Counted from the stretch's first letter, positions 36,376-49,560 are shown. The stretch: 64,000 bases of DNA from Hybos culiciformis (GCA_964007475.1 OZ023275.1:41969381-42033380); one strand, 5' to 3'. Made by a program: numbers and translations. Notes: a model not told the origin generated them from the letters alone.

Positions 36376-36780
36376 AAGGCACTAGGGCGGCGCAGTGAAA
36401 TAAGGCCGCGTGGAGGTATAATTTCATGTTTCAAAATGAAATAAGACCTCAATAAAAAATCTTGTGAGGTGAGCACACAGGGCAGGGGGCAGCAGGGCGG
36501 CGGGCGGGCGGTTGGTCAGTGGGACTACGCGGCCTTATTTCATTTATAAAAATGGAATTAGCCCTCCAAAAAAATTTTTTTTTTGTCGCGGTCTTATTTC
36601 ATTTTTCAAAATGAAATAAGGCAGCGATGATTTTGGTCGCGGTCTTATTTCATTTATCAAAATGAAATAAGGCCGCGAGGACTTTTTTTGCGGTCTAATT
36701 TCATTTTTCAAAAAGAAATAAGACCGCAACAAAAAATCCTAGCGGCCTTATTTCCATCCCCCGCTAGGGTACGGTCACCC
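36376..36780. repeat. GC-rich block with serial hairpins
   Basis: At least four imperfect to near-perfect hairpins share the stem word GGTCTTATTTCATTTT and a loop of a few bases. They lie at 36412-36450, 36586-36627, 36637-36678 (almost perfect, TCGCGGTCTTATTTCATTTA against its complement) and 36689-36727. A half unit is at about 36396-36412 and a diverged one at 36531-36568. The segment 36474-36535 (GGGCAGGGGGCAGCAGGGCG and following) is the most GC-rich DNA in the window. Minus-strand open frames here only reflect the repeat. Confidence 0.8.
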
Positions 36781-36841
36781 ATTATGCACAACAGCTTTTC
36801 CATACATTTTGCTTAGTTTTTCACGGTTATAACTTTACCAT

Positions 36842-37203
36842 AGAGATTGTACAACTGGTTAAAAATTGTACAAGTGGTTAATTTGATAAAAGATAAATTG
36901 TACAACTGGTCAAAAATTGTACAAGTGGTTAATTTTATAAAAATAAATATTGTACATCTGGTCAAACATTGTACAAGTGGTTAATTTGACAAAAAAAGGA
37001 TTGTACAACTGGTCTAAAATGTACAAGTGGTGATAACTGAATTGTACAAATGGTAAATTTGTCTGTACAACTGGTAAATTGTACAACTGGTCAATTGTGC
37101 AACTGGATTATTTTTTACCAGTTGTACAGAGAAAAATACCAGTTGTACAATTTTTTTTCGCCATACAAATTGAAAAATTGTACAACTGGTAATTGTACAA
37201 GTG
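36842..37203 (-). repeat. right array of TTGTACAA-centred units
   Basis: About 16 units read ATTGTACAACTGGT or ATTGTACAAGTGGT, mostly the reverse orientation of the left array, with AT spacers such as TAATTTGATAAAA. A few units near 37118-37150 point the other way. Spacing is tighter than in the left array. Confidence 0.85.
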
Positions 37204-37970
37204 GCACTCACCCGAATATTTAAGATATTAAAACCTTAGCATTTGGGTTTTTTCAAAAATATAGAATAGAAAGTTATCTGTATACACTTGGGTCTTACAT
37301 TGGACATAAATTTTACTTTCATCAAAATTTCCATAGAATCTGGATAAATTTGTAGAATGTTAATGAAGTTCCGTCTTTAATTTGGATTTCATACAATTAA
37401 TATATATTACAATATAATTGTCTATCAACCTGATAACAAAAATTCCACTTACAAAAGTAAATCAGTCATAGTCCGTAGCTAAGCACTGGTTGGCGGCTAG
37501 TAAGTTTATAATCAACTATATTTAATAATTAATTTAAATTTAAGTTTTTATTAATAACACTCGTGTAAATACATAATCATTATTGATAATAAGACCTTAA
37601 TTCACTGTTTAACCTAATCACATTTTAATTAATGTATGTTACATAATTCAACTTTCCTTTTATTCAGGTATAGCCAAGGATGGATATTCCTAGAAGTAAT
37701 TGAAACATGTTAAAAATAAAAGTATGAAAGAAAATGAATATTAGTATTAAGAATTAGTCTTAGTTCACATTTTAATACAAATAATATAATAAAAAGTCAT
37801 ATTTTGATTACATAATAATTAATAACAACGACGCATTTGTAATTCAATTCACTCAAAAAATTTTGATAATTTTATTTTGACATAAATGTGTAAACAATCA
37901 CTGATTGGCTGACGCAACAGTTTTAAAATTAAAATCCCGAAAAAAAATCGAAAATAATCAAATTTTAATA
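37204..37970. other. AT-rich upstream region of the BTB-Kelch gene
   Basis: No open frame. A slightly GC-richer spot at 37468-37505 (CAGTCATAGTCCGTAGCTAAG) and an acceptor-like TTTTATTCAG at about 37660-37669 could belong to a 5' untranslated exon, but nothing confirms this. No TATA or initiator element can be chosen with confidence in such AT-rich DNA. Confidence 0.4.
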
Positions 37971-39635
37971 ATGTCTATCGAATTACAAGAAATTATTGAA
38001 ACTAAATTCAATCATCAAGGTGAGGAAAATGAACACCGAAAAAATGTAAATTTTATTGATGTTGTTATTTGCGGCAAAAATGGCAGTAAGTTTCCAGCTC
38101 ACAAAATTATTATTGCAACAAGGTGTCCATATTTTGGTGGACTATTTAGTTCCGGATTAAAAGAAAATCTACAAAATGAAATCGAACTAAGCGAAGAAAT
38201 TTCTGGTGAATTTTTTGAAGAAATTCTGGAATATATTTACACTGGAAAGATTGAAATCACATTTCAAAATGCGGAAATTTTAGATAAAATGGCAGGTTTC
38301 TTAGAGCTGAGAGAACTGAAAGGAAAAAGTTCAGAATTCTTAGTTCATATGCTGAACTTGGAAAATTGTTTGAAATTTTGGAGAAATGGATATCTTTACA
38401 GTAATGAGAAACTGGAAAAGAAATCTTTTGAATTCATGTTTAATAATTTTGAATCATTTCTTGAAAAGTATTTACTTGATTTAAATTTCAAAGAAATTGA
38501 GAAAATTTTTTCAACCGCTTTATGTTCAGTTGATATTTCATATTCAAATTTAATCAAATGGATTAAAGCTGATTTTGGTGATCGTGAAAAATTTCTAGAA
38601 AAATTATTAAATCTTGTTGATTACACGAAAATTACTGATAAATTTAAACAAACTATTTTTGCCGATTTAATATCAATGAAAAGTGAGAAATTTAATACAA
38701 TTTTCTCAGAAAAAATTTTATGTACAAATGAAGAAAAAATTATTATCGAAGAAGAAAAGAAAATTGTCGAAGAAGAAAAGATTATTGTCGAAGGAAAACA
38801 GATCAAACAAGAAATGGTTTTCGCGGTTTCTTCACAAGATATTTTATTGTATGATCACAATACTCCAAAATTTACACCAATTTTGAAACATGATTACGGA
38901 ATTAAGGAAACTTTTTTTCGTTCAGTTAAAGTCGAACCATTTAATTCGAGTTCGATATTGTTTTTTGATCGGAATTATGGAGTTTATAATAAAATGTTCT
39001 CACTTTCCACAGAAAAAATGTCTGACATTCTACGGATGATTGAACAACGATCAGATTATGAATTAATTGGATATCAAAATAAAATTTTTGTGTGTGGGGG
39101 ATATCGCACTAGTACAGTTGAATATTTTGAACCGCTTCGAAATCAATGGTTTTCAATAGGAAAAATGCAAACAGGTCAGAATACATGTTTTGGAATTGTT
39201 GGAACTAATGGAAGTTTATTTACATTGGGCGGATATGAACATGAATATGGACTCCAAAGCACAAAAGTTCAACGATTTGATCCACGTGAAAATAATTGGG
39301 AAATTGTAAATAGAAATTGCCAATCGCTAGGAACCATTAAATACATTTTCTGTAAGAACCAAAACATATATTGTATGAGCCTTTTCAATTCCACTTGGTC
39401 TCTAAGTACTTATGACATTCGGAATTCTTTATTCGTCAAATATTCGGAATTCTTTTTTAGAATTAGTGAAACAGTTTTTTGGCCTGCTAGCAACTGTTTT
39501 CCCGTTGGCTTCTCGTATAATAATTCATTCTTAAATTGCTTCGTAAGAAATGAAATTTGTGATCAGTACAATAATAGACATTATAAATACAGTGTTAATA
39601 AAACAAATCTAGATTTGACATTTAGTGACATTTAG
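37971..39635 (+). CDS. BTB-BACK-Kelch-like protein, intronless
   Basis: Of 554 residues from the ATG at 37971; the open frame extends 22 codons upstream but without an ATG. BTB/POZ domain at about 26-127: NVNFIDVVICG, SKFPAHKIIIATRCPYFGGL, EILEYIYTGKIEI. BACK-like helical region at about 130-250. A charged low-complexity linker follows at 254-282 (EEKK/VEEEK repeats). C-terminal part has two recognisable Kelch-type blades: KIFVCGG(Y) with YFEPLRNQWFSIGKM at about 371-400, and LFTLGGY with VQRFDPRENNWEIV at about 416-446; the rest is diverged. In the family, BTB recruits Cullin-3 and Kelch propellers bind substrates, making the protein a ubiquitin-ligase adaptor; here fewer clear Kelch repeats than the usual five or six are seen, so substrate binding may be reduced. 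Stop TAG at 39633; AATAAA at 39700-39705. The absence of introns suggests a retrocopy or lineage-specific duplicate. No neighbour gene is nearby. Confidence 0.9.
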   Translation: MSIELQEIIETKFNHQGEENEHRKNVNFIDVVICGKNGSKFPAHKIIIATRCPYFGGLFSSGLKENLQNEIELSEEISGEFFEEILEYIYTGKIEITFQNAEILDKMAGFLELRELKGKSSEFLVHMLNLENCLKFWRNGYLYSNEKLEKKSFEFMFNNFESFLEKYLLDLNFKEIEKIFSTALCSVDISYSNLIKWIKADFGDREKFLEKLLNLVDYTKITDKFKQTIFADLISMKSEKFNTIFSEKILCTNEEKIIIEEEKKIVEEEKIIVEGKQIKQEMVFAVSSQDILLYDHNTPKFTPILKHDYGIKETFFRSVKVEPFNSSSILFFDRNYGVYNKMFSLSTEKMSDILRMIEQRSDYELIGYQNKIFVCGGYRTSTVEYFEPLRNQWFSIGKMQTGQNTCFGIVGTNGSLFTLGGYEHEYGLQSTKVQRFDPRENNWEIVNRNCQSLGTIKYIFCKNQNIYCMSLFNSTWSLSTYDIRNSLFVKYSEFFFRISETVFWPASNCFPVGFSYNNSFLNCFVRNEICDQYNNRHYKYSVNKTNLDLTFSDI

Positions 39636-39699
39636 TGATCTAATAACTGAAGATAAAATTTACTACAATGATCTACACTATTTAAATTTAGAATGCTCT

Positions 39700-39705
39700 A
39701 ATAAA
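39700..39705 (+). terminator. candidate polyadenylation signal
   Basis: AATAAA 65 bases after the BTB-Kelch stop codon, in a suitable position for 3' processing. The hexamer is frequent by chance in DNA this AT-rich. Confidence 0.35.
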
Positions 39706-42700
39706 ATTTTGGATAAATTGATGTAATTAGGATTTAAAATAAATTTTTTTTTTTTTTTTTTCAAGAATCAGGATAGGGAAAACTGTTTGATTTAAATAAT
39801 TTTGAGCATAATATACAATTTTATTTTTAAAACAAAATTTCATTGTTTTTCTCATAAGTGTACTTTTATTATCTTTTTTTATGTTTCATTATTTTTTTTT
39901 ATGTTTCACATATTAATTTAAGACTTATTAAAATTAAGTGAAGAAAACATTTATTATTAAATCTAGTTTCAATTCTTTATTTATAAAATTTATAAAAGAA
40001 ATAAATAGTTAATAAAATTCACAATTATATTGCTCATGTATTATTAACAAAAATAATATAAAATTTTATGACTAAATGTATACTTCAATTATTTTATTAT
40101 TTTATCATATGTATTAAAAAAAATATATTATTTTGTTTGAAAATATTCAATAAATTATATTTTTTACTCTTTTTTCTTTCGTTTTGAAGAAATACATAAA
40201 TTATAAACATTATATAAACACTAATAATCTTTGCGAATGTTTTAAAGATTTAAATGAGTTTTCACAAAAATTTGATTATCGAATTTTAGTAAGAATACAT
40301 TTTACCTTTAAATTGGAAAAATAATTGGAAATACTCCAGTGAAAATGCTTGGAAATTTAAAAAAAAATTTAATTAGTCTTCAAAGTCAAGAAAGAAATAA
40401 CGCACATATATTTAAATTATACGAAAAAAGAAAGCTAAAAAAATATTCTTTGTGATACATAAAACATTTTATATTATTATATTATACATATATTATAGGT
40501 TTGAAACAGATAGTTAGATAAAGATTTTAAATTTTCACATTTGTCTTGAAAACGAATTCAATTGTAGAATGTCGCAAATGCCCTTCCAACTTTAAAATCG
40601 ATTTACTCGAAACTTAAAACTAGATAAAACCATTATATAATTATGGGTCGACGATATCTCTATTGTTCCACAAATATTCAAAACACAAGGAAGATCGAGT
40701 AATAATTTAAGTGACATGAAATTAATCTAATAAGTAATAATAAAAAAAATAATCTTCAATCTGAATGTTTTTCTGTTATTCAAAACTATCTGACGATAGA
40801 AAAACTGAGGCACACCAGGGTCAAATAAAAAATTTATTTAAAAGATCGACACGACTTAAACCTATATTTTAAAAATATTAAGCAATATTATATTCTACAA
40901 AAATATTGAAAAAAAAAAACAATATTATTGTGGTTGTGAATCGACTGGAAATATACCTTATGTGTCTTTTATTTTCATATTTTTGGCATTAAATTCTACT
41001 TTCAGTTTCCTTATGTGTCAATTATATATGTTTACTTATAAACATGTATAAAATGTGTACATATTCTGGAATCAGTACAAAAACACAAAAAAAAATATCA
41101 TACAAAAACTAGCTTTTTATGTTTACTCCTTGGAAAGAATACTTTACAAGCATAAGAATATATTTTCATGAACATATGTTGCAAGATTTATTTATTAAAT
41201 TTTAAAGAAAATTAGAAAATTGTCTGGGGGTCATACATAATCAACTTTAAATAAAATAATATTCGAAATATATAAGATTTTGAATTTTAAATTATTAAAA
41301 AAAAAAAAGGTTAAAATGTTATTTCATTTTATATTAAAATATCTTAAAAAAAATCTTTTATCGATTAAATAAAAAAAGCTTGAGATTCGGAAAATATGAT
41401 ACATGTATAAAAATATATGAAATAAAATATTTTAAAATTATACATATGGTTATAGATGTTGACCGATCTGAAGAATGAATTTTCTCAACTTTTGTCTGTG
41501 ATGAATTTTGGATTAATAATATCTTATGGTTTTTCCATGAAAAAATAAATTTAAGTTGTGAAAACGACAAAAAATCAAATTTTTCTGGTTTCTATGTATT
41601 TAATTGTCATTTTGCGCCAACAATTTCTATTAAAGTTGTTTCTCTATAGAGGCGAAAATAATATTCAATCAATTCTAAAGTAAAAGTATATAAAATATAT
41701 TTAAAGTTTCCACATGATTTTTCCTAATATTTCTACCATACCCGTATGTTGTGTTTTTTTTTTTCAAAGCAATAAAAATTTTAATTAAAAGTTTTTATTT
41801 TATAGTAAATCAGTCGGTAAAAAGAGTAAACGCCTTATTGAATTTTTATTTCATTGAATTGTTTTATACATAATCAATTTTAAATTATATTACATTCCGA
41901 ATTATTTTTGGCAAATTGGACGGCTTATTGTAACATTTTTGAATTCTTATGTTGACAATAAAATTTTATTAATCTTAAGACAAATTTAGATTATACTATT
42001 CTTGGGTATAGGTGTTTTAATGCCTTCAATATTTGCGAATTTAACATTACACTTTAAATTAATATGTGAAAGGATTCAATTGCATTGAAAAAGCTCAGAT
42101 GTTTCTTGTTTTACTGCAAACTTTATTAATTTTTTTTTTTTTCACCATAATACATAGTATATGTATATATACAACACAGACATTATACATAAATTTAAAA
42201 ACATAATATGCTAACAAAAATAAAACATTCCAGACAGACTGCGGTTAAAAAATGCGTATTTATGTGTATCTTCTTTATATACACAAATAAATTCATGTAT
42301 CAGACTTATAGTTTGCTGATACATAAATCCATTTCAAACCATTAAATTTTCTTTTAAAAAAAAAAAGGAAAAGTATAAAGAATAATAAACAATTATGTAT
42401 TCCTTTTTCATTTCAGAATATAGTTTTTCTTTTTTTATTTATCTTGTATGTACTTACAAAAGATTTTTAGGTAAAAAATGTAATTGTGTGGGAAGTTTGT
42501 TGAGGATTTACGACAACTATAGGTTATTACAAATTTGACGAAATCATTCAGTTGACATAAAGTTGAGGCAAGAAAAAGAAATTTTAAAATTGAAAGATGA
42601 AAATAACTTTCAGTATAACTGTATTGAAATCATATCAGTGGTCGACCTCAATTTCAATTTTTAACATATTTGTATACGTCAATATTTTTATATACCTATT

Positions 42701-45700
42701 TGTCTTCAAACTTAAAGCTAATGGTATTTATTTATTAAAAAGGATTATGTGTTGTTGTTGAAGGTTTTCATAAATATTCCAACTTCTTTTTCAAAGGGGA
42801 AATGATGTTAAAATAACGCAAGGAGTAAAAATGTAAAAAAAATTTGCCTCATGTTTTTTTTTATTTTATTTTTTTTAAATAAAAAAATAATTTTTATTAT
42901 TCAATGTTCGCAACGAACATAAACATAAAATAATTGTATAATTTTCATAAGGAAGAAATATTAAATAAATTTAATAAGAAATATTTTATATATGCATCTG
43001 GTGCAAAAATATTTCTATATTATTATTTTTTTTAATTATTTGTTATAAGATTTATTAATAAGCATTGATGCTGGAATGCCTTTGTATTTGGAGAATTTGT
43101 TCAAGATGGGATTGGGCAGAAATTTTGAGACATCAATGTTCGATCATAGAAATTTGAACTTCCCATAACTTATCTATCTAATTCTAAAACTGAGGATAAT
43201 ACTAGTGTAGCATTGATAATTTTGTACAACCCTGTTAATAGAATTTGTAAATGATATCAATGCCGAGCTGTTAATCTAATATGGATTCATATAATGCTTA
43301 AAATATAATTAAAATATGGTTAAAATTTTTTAAAAGGGGGGAATCGCTCATTCAAAAAAAAAAAAGAAAAGATTATCGCGTGTTTTTAACACATAAAAAT
43401 ATAAATAAAGGGTGAAAATTAGGCCACTTTGACAAAAGAAAAAAAAAACTTTATTATTAATTGAGCATTTAATTTGGTTTATTTTAAACTTAAAGTTTAT
43501 TCTATATATCGTTTTCATAAAATCTAATATAATGCATGTTTAATTTTCCGGTTAGTTAAGTTAAACGAGTTAAAACTGAAGAGAAGAAAGTGTCAATTAC
43601 GAATAATTTATATTATCAATTTCAATAATACAAAGGTCGGAAATCCTTTTTGGAGATTCGCTTGCTACAGCTCCCGTTCTAAAAAATCAAAGACAAATAT
43701 TTCCTTCGAATTTTTGATTACTTAAGAGTACTTATTTTGGTGAGATAGAAAATTACTCCTGGACAACATAAATTTTATAAATTAAATTTGTCAGATACAT
43801 TAATATAAATAAAATATAGTTTAATGGTTTGTTTTATTGCGTTTGATGCATTTGTTTGCCATGCAATTCAAAATGTCATATAATGGCTTACTATATGGAA
43901 TTTTATATTTAGTACAAGGACATTGAACTAAAGGAAAATAATAAAATATATCTTAACTTATAATGGAATTTAAAATTTTCCCTATATTATTATTAAGAGA
44001 AGAAAATCGAAATTTGAAAAGCATTGTTTGAATAAAATGATTGCATTACAAATGCCATTTATATATCAAATTCGGAAATATCATAAGCTTTATCACAAAT
44101 AAGGTTAAATTTTAATTAAACATTTTTTTGTCCTTTTTCCATAACAATATTTGGCAAAGAAACAAACCTATAGTCGAAAAATATATGTTAAACTAATTAA
44201 GAAGTTTAAAGCACCATTTAAGCTTAAAGTTGTCAAAGTTCTTCCTAAAAATGAAGTTGTCGTTTCGGAATTTCTCAAAATTATTCGCCTTATAAATTTT
44301 ATTTTAAAAATATTTCTGGTACACAACCAATTTAAAAACAAAAATTATATTTGACAGTTCTTTTACGTGTTTTGTATGAATGCAAGTTTTTCTAATTAAT
44401 TTCTAAACTCAATTTTAAACTTATAACATCGTTATTTTCAAAATTTCTACATACTATGTATAATAAAATATCAACATGAGTGAAAAATGAAGCTTCAATG
44501 TTATTTTGAAAATCTTTCAAAGAATTTTTATTTCATAATCGAAAGACATTTAAGGACATAATTTTGACATAATACACAAGAAGTTATTTAATAATCTATT
44601 GAAAATAAAAAAACAAAAAACATTGTTATATGTATAATGAAAATTATATGTACATTATGTTCTATCATCCAATATTATGCACTTGCTTTTCTCTTTGTTT
44701 GTAATGTTTTTTTCAAAATAACAATTATTAATTTAAAAATAAAATTATTTAATGGAAACATTGATTTTAACGAGTTTAAAATTTTATGCTTCAAAACTAT
44801 ACTAAAACACTAAGCAAACATACATAGTAAAGAAATATCTGTATACTTTTTTCACAAACGAAGTTGATTGGCAACGAGTTCTTAACCTTTCTGTATTTCT
44901 TGAAAACTCTTGAAAATTTATATTTTTGTAAACAATGATTCATGAATGGAAAAATATTACTTAGAAATATGCAATGTATGATAAAAAGGAAAATAAATCA
45001 AACTAGGTTAACTCTCATCCCACATAGTGAAAAATGTTCAATGTACAATGCACTACATAGACTCAAATGTATATTCTATATATAGGATCAAATACGAAAT
45101 CCTGTTTTTACTGTTCTGGTTTTAAAAAATCTTGCACTTTTAAGATCCTGCATTTTCGAAATTCTATGTTTAAAACCAAACTAACTTATTACACTATCCT
45201 TGTCTTCTTCATGGCCTGTGGCTAAGCTAAAACAAAGAAAAACTAATAAATAAAAAATATTTTAAACACATTTGAGAAATACAGTATTAAATAGGATTTT
45301 GGAATACAGGATTAAACAGTAAACAGGATTATGGAATAAATATTATTTAAAAAATATACAAGATTTTATTACGATCCCATAGACATGTAATTCAAAGTGA
45401 ATAGATTAATAGCATATAATAATACATAAAAATGAAATAGGAAAGAAAATCATCAATCTGATTGTTCATTTTCGAATGAAACATTAAAAAGGTTGAACAT
45501 TAAAGCAAAAACTTCTCATTATCATTAAAATAAAATTATTGTCATTATTTATACATAAATAGAAAATTCAAAATTGAAACAAAACATAATTATTTATTAA
45601 AAATTATGAACAAAATAAAAAAAAAAATAAAATAAATATTCCGCATATTTCAATATTGCTTTTTAATATTTTTATGGTAATGTCATTTTAATTTGAGGGT

Positions 45701-48700
45701 GACATTAGTGCGGTGATGATATCATCATATTATCATTATCTTGTTCATTTTCCGTGTATACGCATTTCATTTTAATATTATTTTCCAAAAAAATTATTTT
45801 GCAATTATTCACGTGCAAATAATATGGTATAACCAAAATTTTCATTTCCATTTTATATCAAAGTCTCGATTATATTCTCAAAATAAAATTAACATAAAAA
45901 TTTCAAATTAAAAAATGTTTAAAATAAAATCAATAATTTTGTGTATTTTTTATTATCATTTAATATTAAATTTTATAATACCCACAATCTATATAGTCAT
46001 CAAAACATAAACGCATAATGTTTGAGTAGATCACAGTGCTTATTTATTCTTGTTTGTTCCGTAACCTATTTTAAGTCGATTTACTTGTGTTAGTGAGCAT
46101 TTTCAAATTTAATCTGAATTTTAAATATAGCTTAATTTTGAAACTATTATCATAATACTACTTAATAGTTTATATACTGTAATAAATAAGTATGCTATTT
46201 GCTATATATATGTACAATATTATAAAAGAAATATTATTATTGCATATTTTAGTGTTTTATTATTATAAAGTTAAAGAAATTTTGTTTTAAAAATAAATGC
46301 ATAATAGAAAAACAACATATACCTAGTTAATCATCTATCTACATATTTATTTTAAATTAAAATTTTTAAATGCAAAGAAAATATTCTCCATTTGTATAAC
46401 TAATATAATTCATTTATGAAGTTGTTGCTTCTTTAAAGTTGAAAAACTATATAATATTTTATTTATCATATAAGAAATTTTAATAATTTATAATCTGTGT
46501 GTGTTGAAAAATTTTTGACGAATAAAAACTTATGCTACAAAATTTTATTATGTTTCTATATAATATGTGCAAAAAAAAATACTATCTATAAATTATTTAT
46601 TACAGAAGATTTATGGACTAATTTAAAACTTTAAATTGTAAATTTTTGATTAGCGCATTCTTTAGGAACCATAAGTTTCTCTTTTCTATTTAATATATAT
46701 GTACAATGTACATATACAACATTCTATCATAACATAACTAAAATAAAAAAAAAATATTATTTCTTTTATTTGCAAAATTTTAAATCAGGAAAAAGTTTTC
46801 AAAAACTTTCATATCCTAAGTTTGATTATAAATAAAAGTTATGTGGTTATAGTTTCATAAAATATATTCTTTTTTTTATTCGAAATTTTAAATCGTCTAA
46901 ATGTTGAAAATTCTTTGAATCGAAATAAACTCAATTTGTATATTTAAAAGTTAAATTTTATATTTAAAACTTTTTTATAAAGAATACTTAAGATTTTGCC
47001 CGAATCAAAGTGTGTGCTATTTAAAAGGAGAAATTCAAATTTAATAATAAAATTTTTTTTTGTCACAGGACATTTGAAAATTATTTTTCTCTCAGGTCTC
47101 AAAATATAAGAATTTCTATGGTATATTTTATTATTTTCAATAAAATTTAATATATTTATGTTGTAAATGTAAATATAGTATATTAATATATAATAAAGAG
47201 ATATTATTTTAGAAAAATAGAAATAAAAAAGTCACAAAAATCACGCTAATTTAGAATAAAAACGTCGACATACGTTTATGTTCTATCTATGTATGAACTT
47301 AATTTCTAATCTTCAAACGAATTTTTCTTTTGTACACCTGAGAATATTTTGTATGATCACATTACAAAGCTAATATTATATTTTTTAAAAATAGTTTATC
47401 CTCTTAGAAAAGTAATTGAAAACTTATAGAAAAATTTAATATTGTGTGTATATTTTGTATAAATGATATTCAGGTTTAAAAATATTAAAAGGGATTTAAA
47501 ATTATATTAAAAAATAAATAAAAAAAAATTGTAAGGTTTTTGGTTTTATTAAATTTATAACAAGAAATTAAATTCGGTCTTATGTTTCACAAACAAGAAT
47601 AGAATTTCAAGAATTTTTAACTATAAGTTTCGTCAAAATCAGTTAACAAAAAATACTCTGTGAAATTGAATGAAGTTTTATTTCACACTCGTAGAAATGA
47701 ACAGGAACTATAATGAACTTTTAAAAAATGTGTTTAGCCGTGGTCTTAACCGAGGTATCTTAAAATTAAAGTATCTTAAATCGAAATGTTGAAAACTGGC
47801 CGCATACTTCGTTTATAATGTGTTGTTCTATGTTTATATATATTTATTTTCTTTACTAATCTTATACAAACTTTTTATTCAAAAATTAAAAATTCATTCA
47901 CAATAATTCTCTTATATAACAACAACTTGAAATGCGTATTTATATAGGTAAAGGTAATTTATACTAATTAATGAAATATGAAATTTGTTTTTCAATTTAT
48001 TTTTAATGTTTATTATGCAAAAATAAAGGAAGCTAATAAATAAATTAGTGTGATATTCATTTAAAAAAAAAAAGTGAAGAATAAAATTAATTAAAATAAA
48101 GTGTTTAACAACTCAAAGCCTATTAAAAATAAACAACACAGTTTTCTAAGTGGATACCATAAAAATTCAAAGAAAAATGTTAATTTTTATTGACCATTTA
48201 GCAAGGACGATAAAAATTTATTCAAAATAAATCACAAATTCTATATTATCCTTGTGATCCTTTTTTTTTTCTTTTTTTTTTTTTTTATTCAAATGCTCAA
48301 TTATGAATCAACGTTATTTTTATACGATTTTTTTTTTCAATATAAAATATACATAATTTTACTTTTGGGAAGTTCATGAATAAATAATTTAATACCAATA
48401 AAGTGAAAATAAATTAACTATTAGTGCGGTAATAATGAAAAAGATTTTTCTTCACTTTCAGAAGAAATATTAATGGGTGTTCGAACTAAAAAAAACTATT
48501 TCAACAAATTTAAGACATATTTTTTTTTTTATATATTTTATAGTTTTATATTATCTTTGCTTCACGGGAAATTAATAATGTATGTATTAATATATAGAGA
48601 AAGAGAAAAATTATTACAAAAATTATATATTCTTTGATGTCTCTTGAGATCATATTTAATATAATCTAATTTATTTACGATACTTAATTAATTTTAAGTC

Positions 48701-49555
48701 ATGATTAGTAACTAAAATCTATAGGATTGATTTGGTTTTATAATTTATGTTTTTTTTATATGCTAATCTAACTCAATTTTAGGCAACTATGTATTAGGAG
48801 TAATAACTATTATTAATATTTATGTATGTTGTAAAAAAAAAAGCAAATTTATATTTATGTATATTATTGAAGTAAGCATTTATAGTCAAATTCTTATATA
48901 TAATTATTATTTTTGAAAATATCAAAAAAACTTTGTACAAATTCATGCATATACTATACTAATAAATATATACCAACTTTAGATAAGGTAATAAATTTCT
49001 TAGATTCAAATCTTTTAGATTTATAGCTTAATTTATCAGAAGGACACTAAATCCTTTTTTTTTATATTTTTATTTTGAACAATTTTAACAAAAAAAAAAA
49101 AAGGCATAAATAAATTTTCTTCTTATAAAATGAATAGGGAATGAGAAAAATCGCCTCGTATATAAAATAAAATGATTAAATAATGTGATTAAAATTTATT
49201 TATTTATATATATACATTTTTTTTTTTTTCAGAAAAGATTATTATTTTAATTATTGAATGTCCTTAAAAAAAAAAGAAAAAGGCCACAATAAATCTTTCC
49301 CGAAGAATGGAAACCTTATTTTTTATTTTATTTTTTTAACATTAATTATTGTTTCAATATTGATAAAATTTATTTCAGATTTATTTTCTTATTCTAAAAT
49401 ATATCAAAGATTATTATAATTATTATTACTTTTATTATATAAATTTATTTTTTTTTTGGTGTCAGACTTATTATATTACAGATTTAATTTTAACAATTGT
49501 AATCATATTATTCAATTGGGAGCTTGTACCTATAAATATGAATTTTGCACAGTTG
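39706..49555. other. AT-rich desert
   Basis: No supported gene. The frames at 41358-41570 and 44151-44354 (the latter Lys-rich, non-ATG start) are AT-driven. A GC-richer patch at 43060-43160 contains a short protein-like stretch (AGMPLYLENLFKMGLGRNFE) without splice sites or continuation. A possible inverted-repeat element at 45085-45377 is listed separately. Confidence 0.6.
45085..45377. mobile_element. possible degenerate MITE
   Basis: The ends read GGATCAAATACGAAATCCTG and the complement of GGATCGTAATAAAATCTTG. Near both ends the word AATCCTGT (or its complement ACAGGATT) recurs several times. About 293 bp, AT-rich, no coding frame and no clear target duplication. The similarity could partly come from the recurring short word alone. 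Confidence 0.3.
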
Positions 49556-49560
49556 CCGCG

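Larger units (their letters stand above)
36081..37203. mobile_element. compound fold-back element or satellite cluster
   Basis: The ends form an inverted repeat of about 31 bp with one mismatch: CAGTTGTACAATTACCAGTT at 36081 and the complement of CACTTGTACAATTACCAGTT ending at 37203, followed inward by GTACAATTTTT on both. Inside lie two arrays of ACCAGTTGTACAAT-like units (36081-36375 and 36842-37203) and, between them, a GC-rich block of hairpins (36376-36780). No transposase frame and no clear target duplication are visible. Fold-back (Galileo-like) elements have such repeat-rich termini, but that assignment is inference. A satellite expanded around a palindromic word is the alternative. 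Confidence 0.6.

Noticed and set aside
36042..36732. Minus-strand open frames in the repeat cluster
   Set aside because: Their peptides repeat with the DNA units (for example FILKNEIRPR) and end at repeat borders; they are by-products of the arrays.
36081..37203. CRISPR array
   Set aside because: Units are not separated by uniform unique spacers, orientation flips, and the DNA is eukaryotic with no cas-like gene.
43060..43160. Protein-like stretch AGMPLYLENLFKMGLGRNFE
   Set aside because: Short, no start, splice sites or continuation; family not recognised.
44151..44354. 67-codon Lys-rich frame
   Set aside because: Non-ATG start and composition expected of A-rich DNA.
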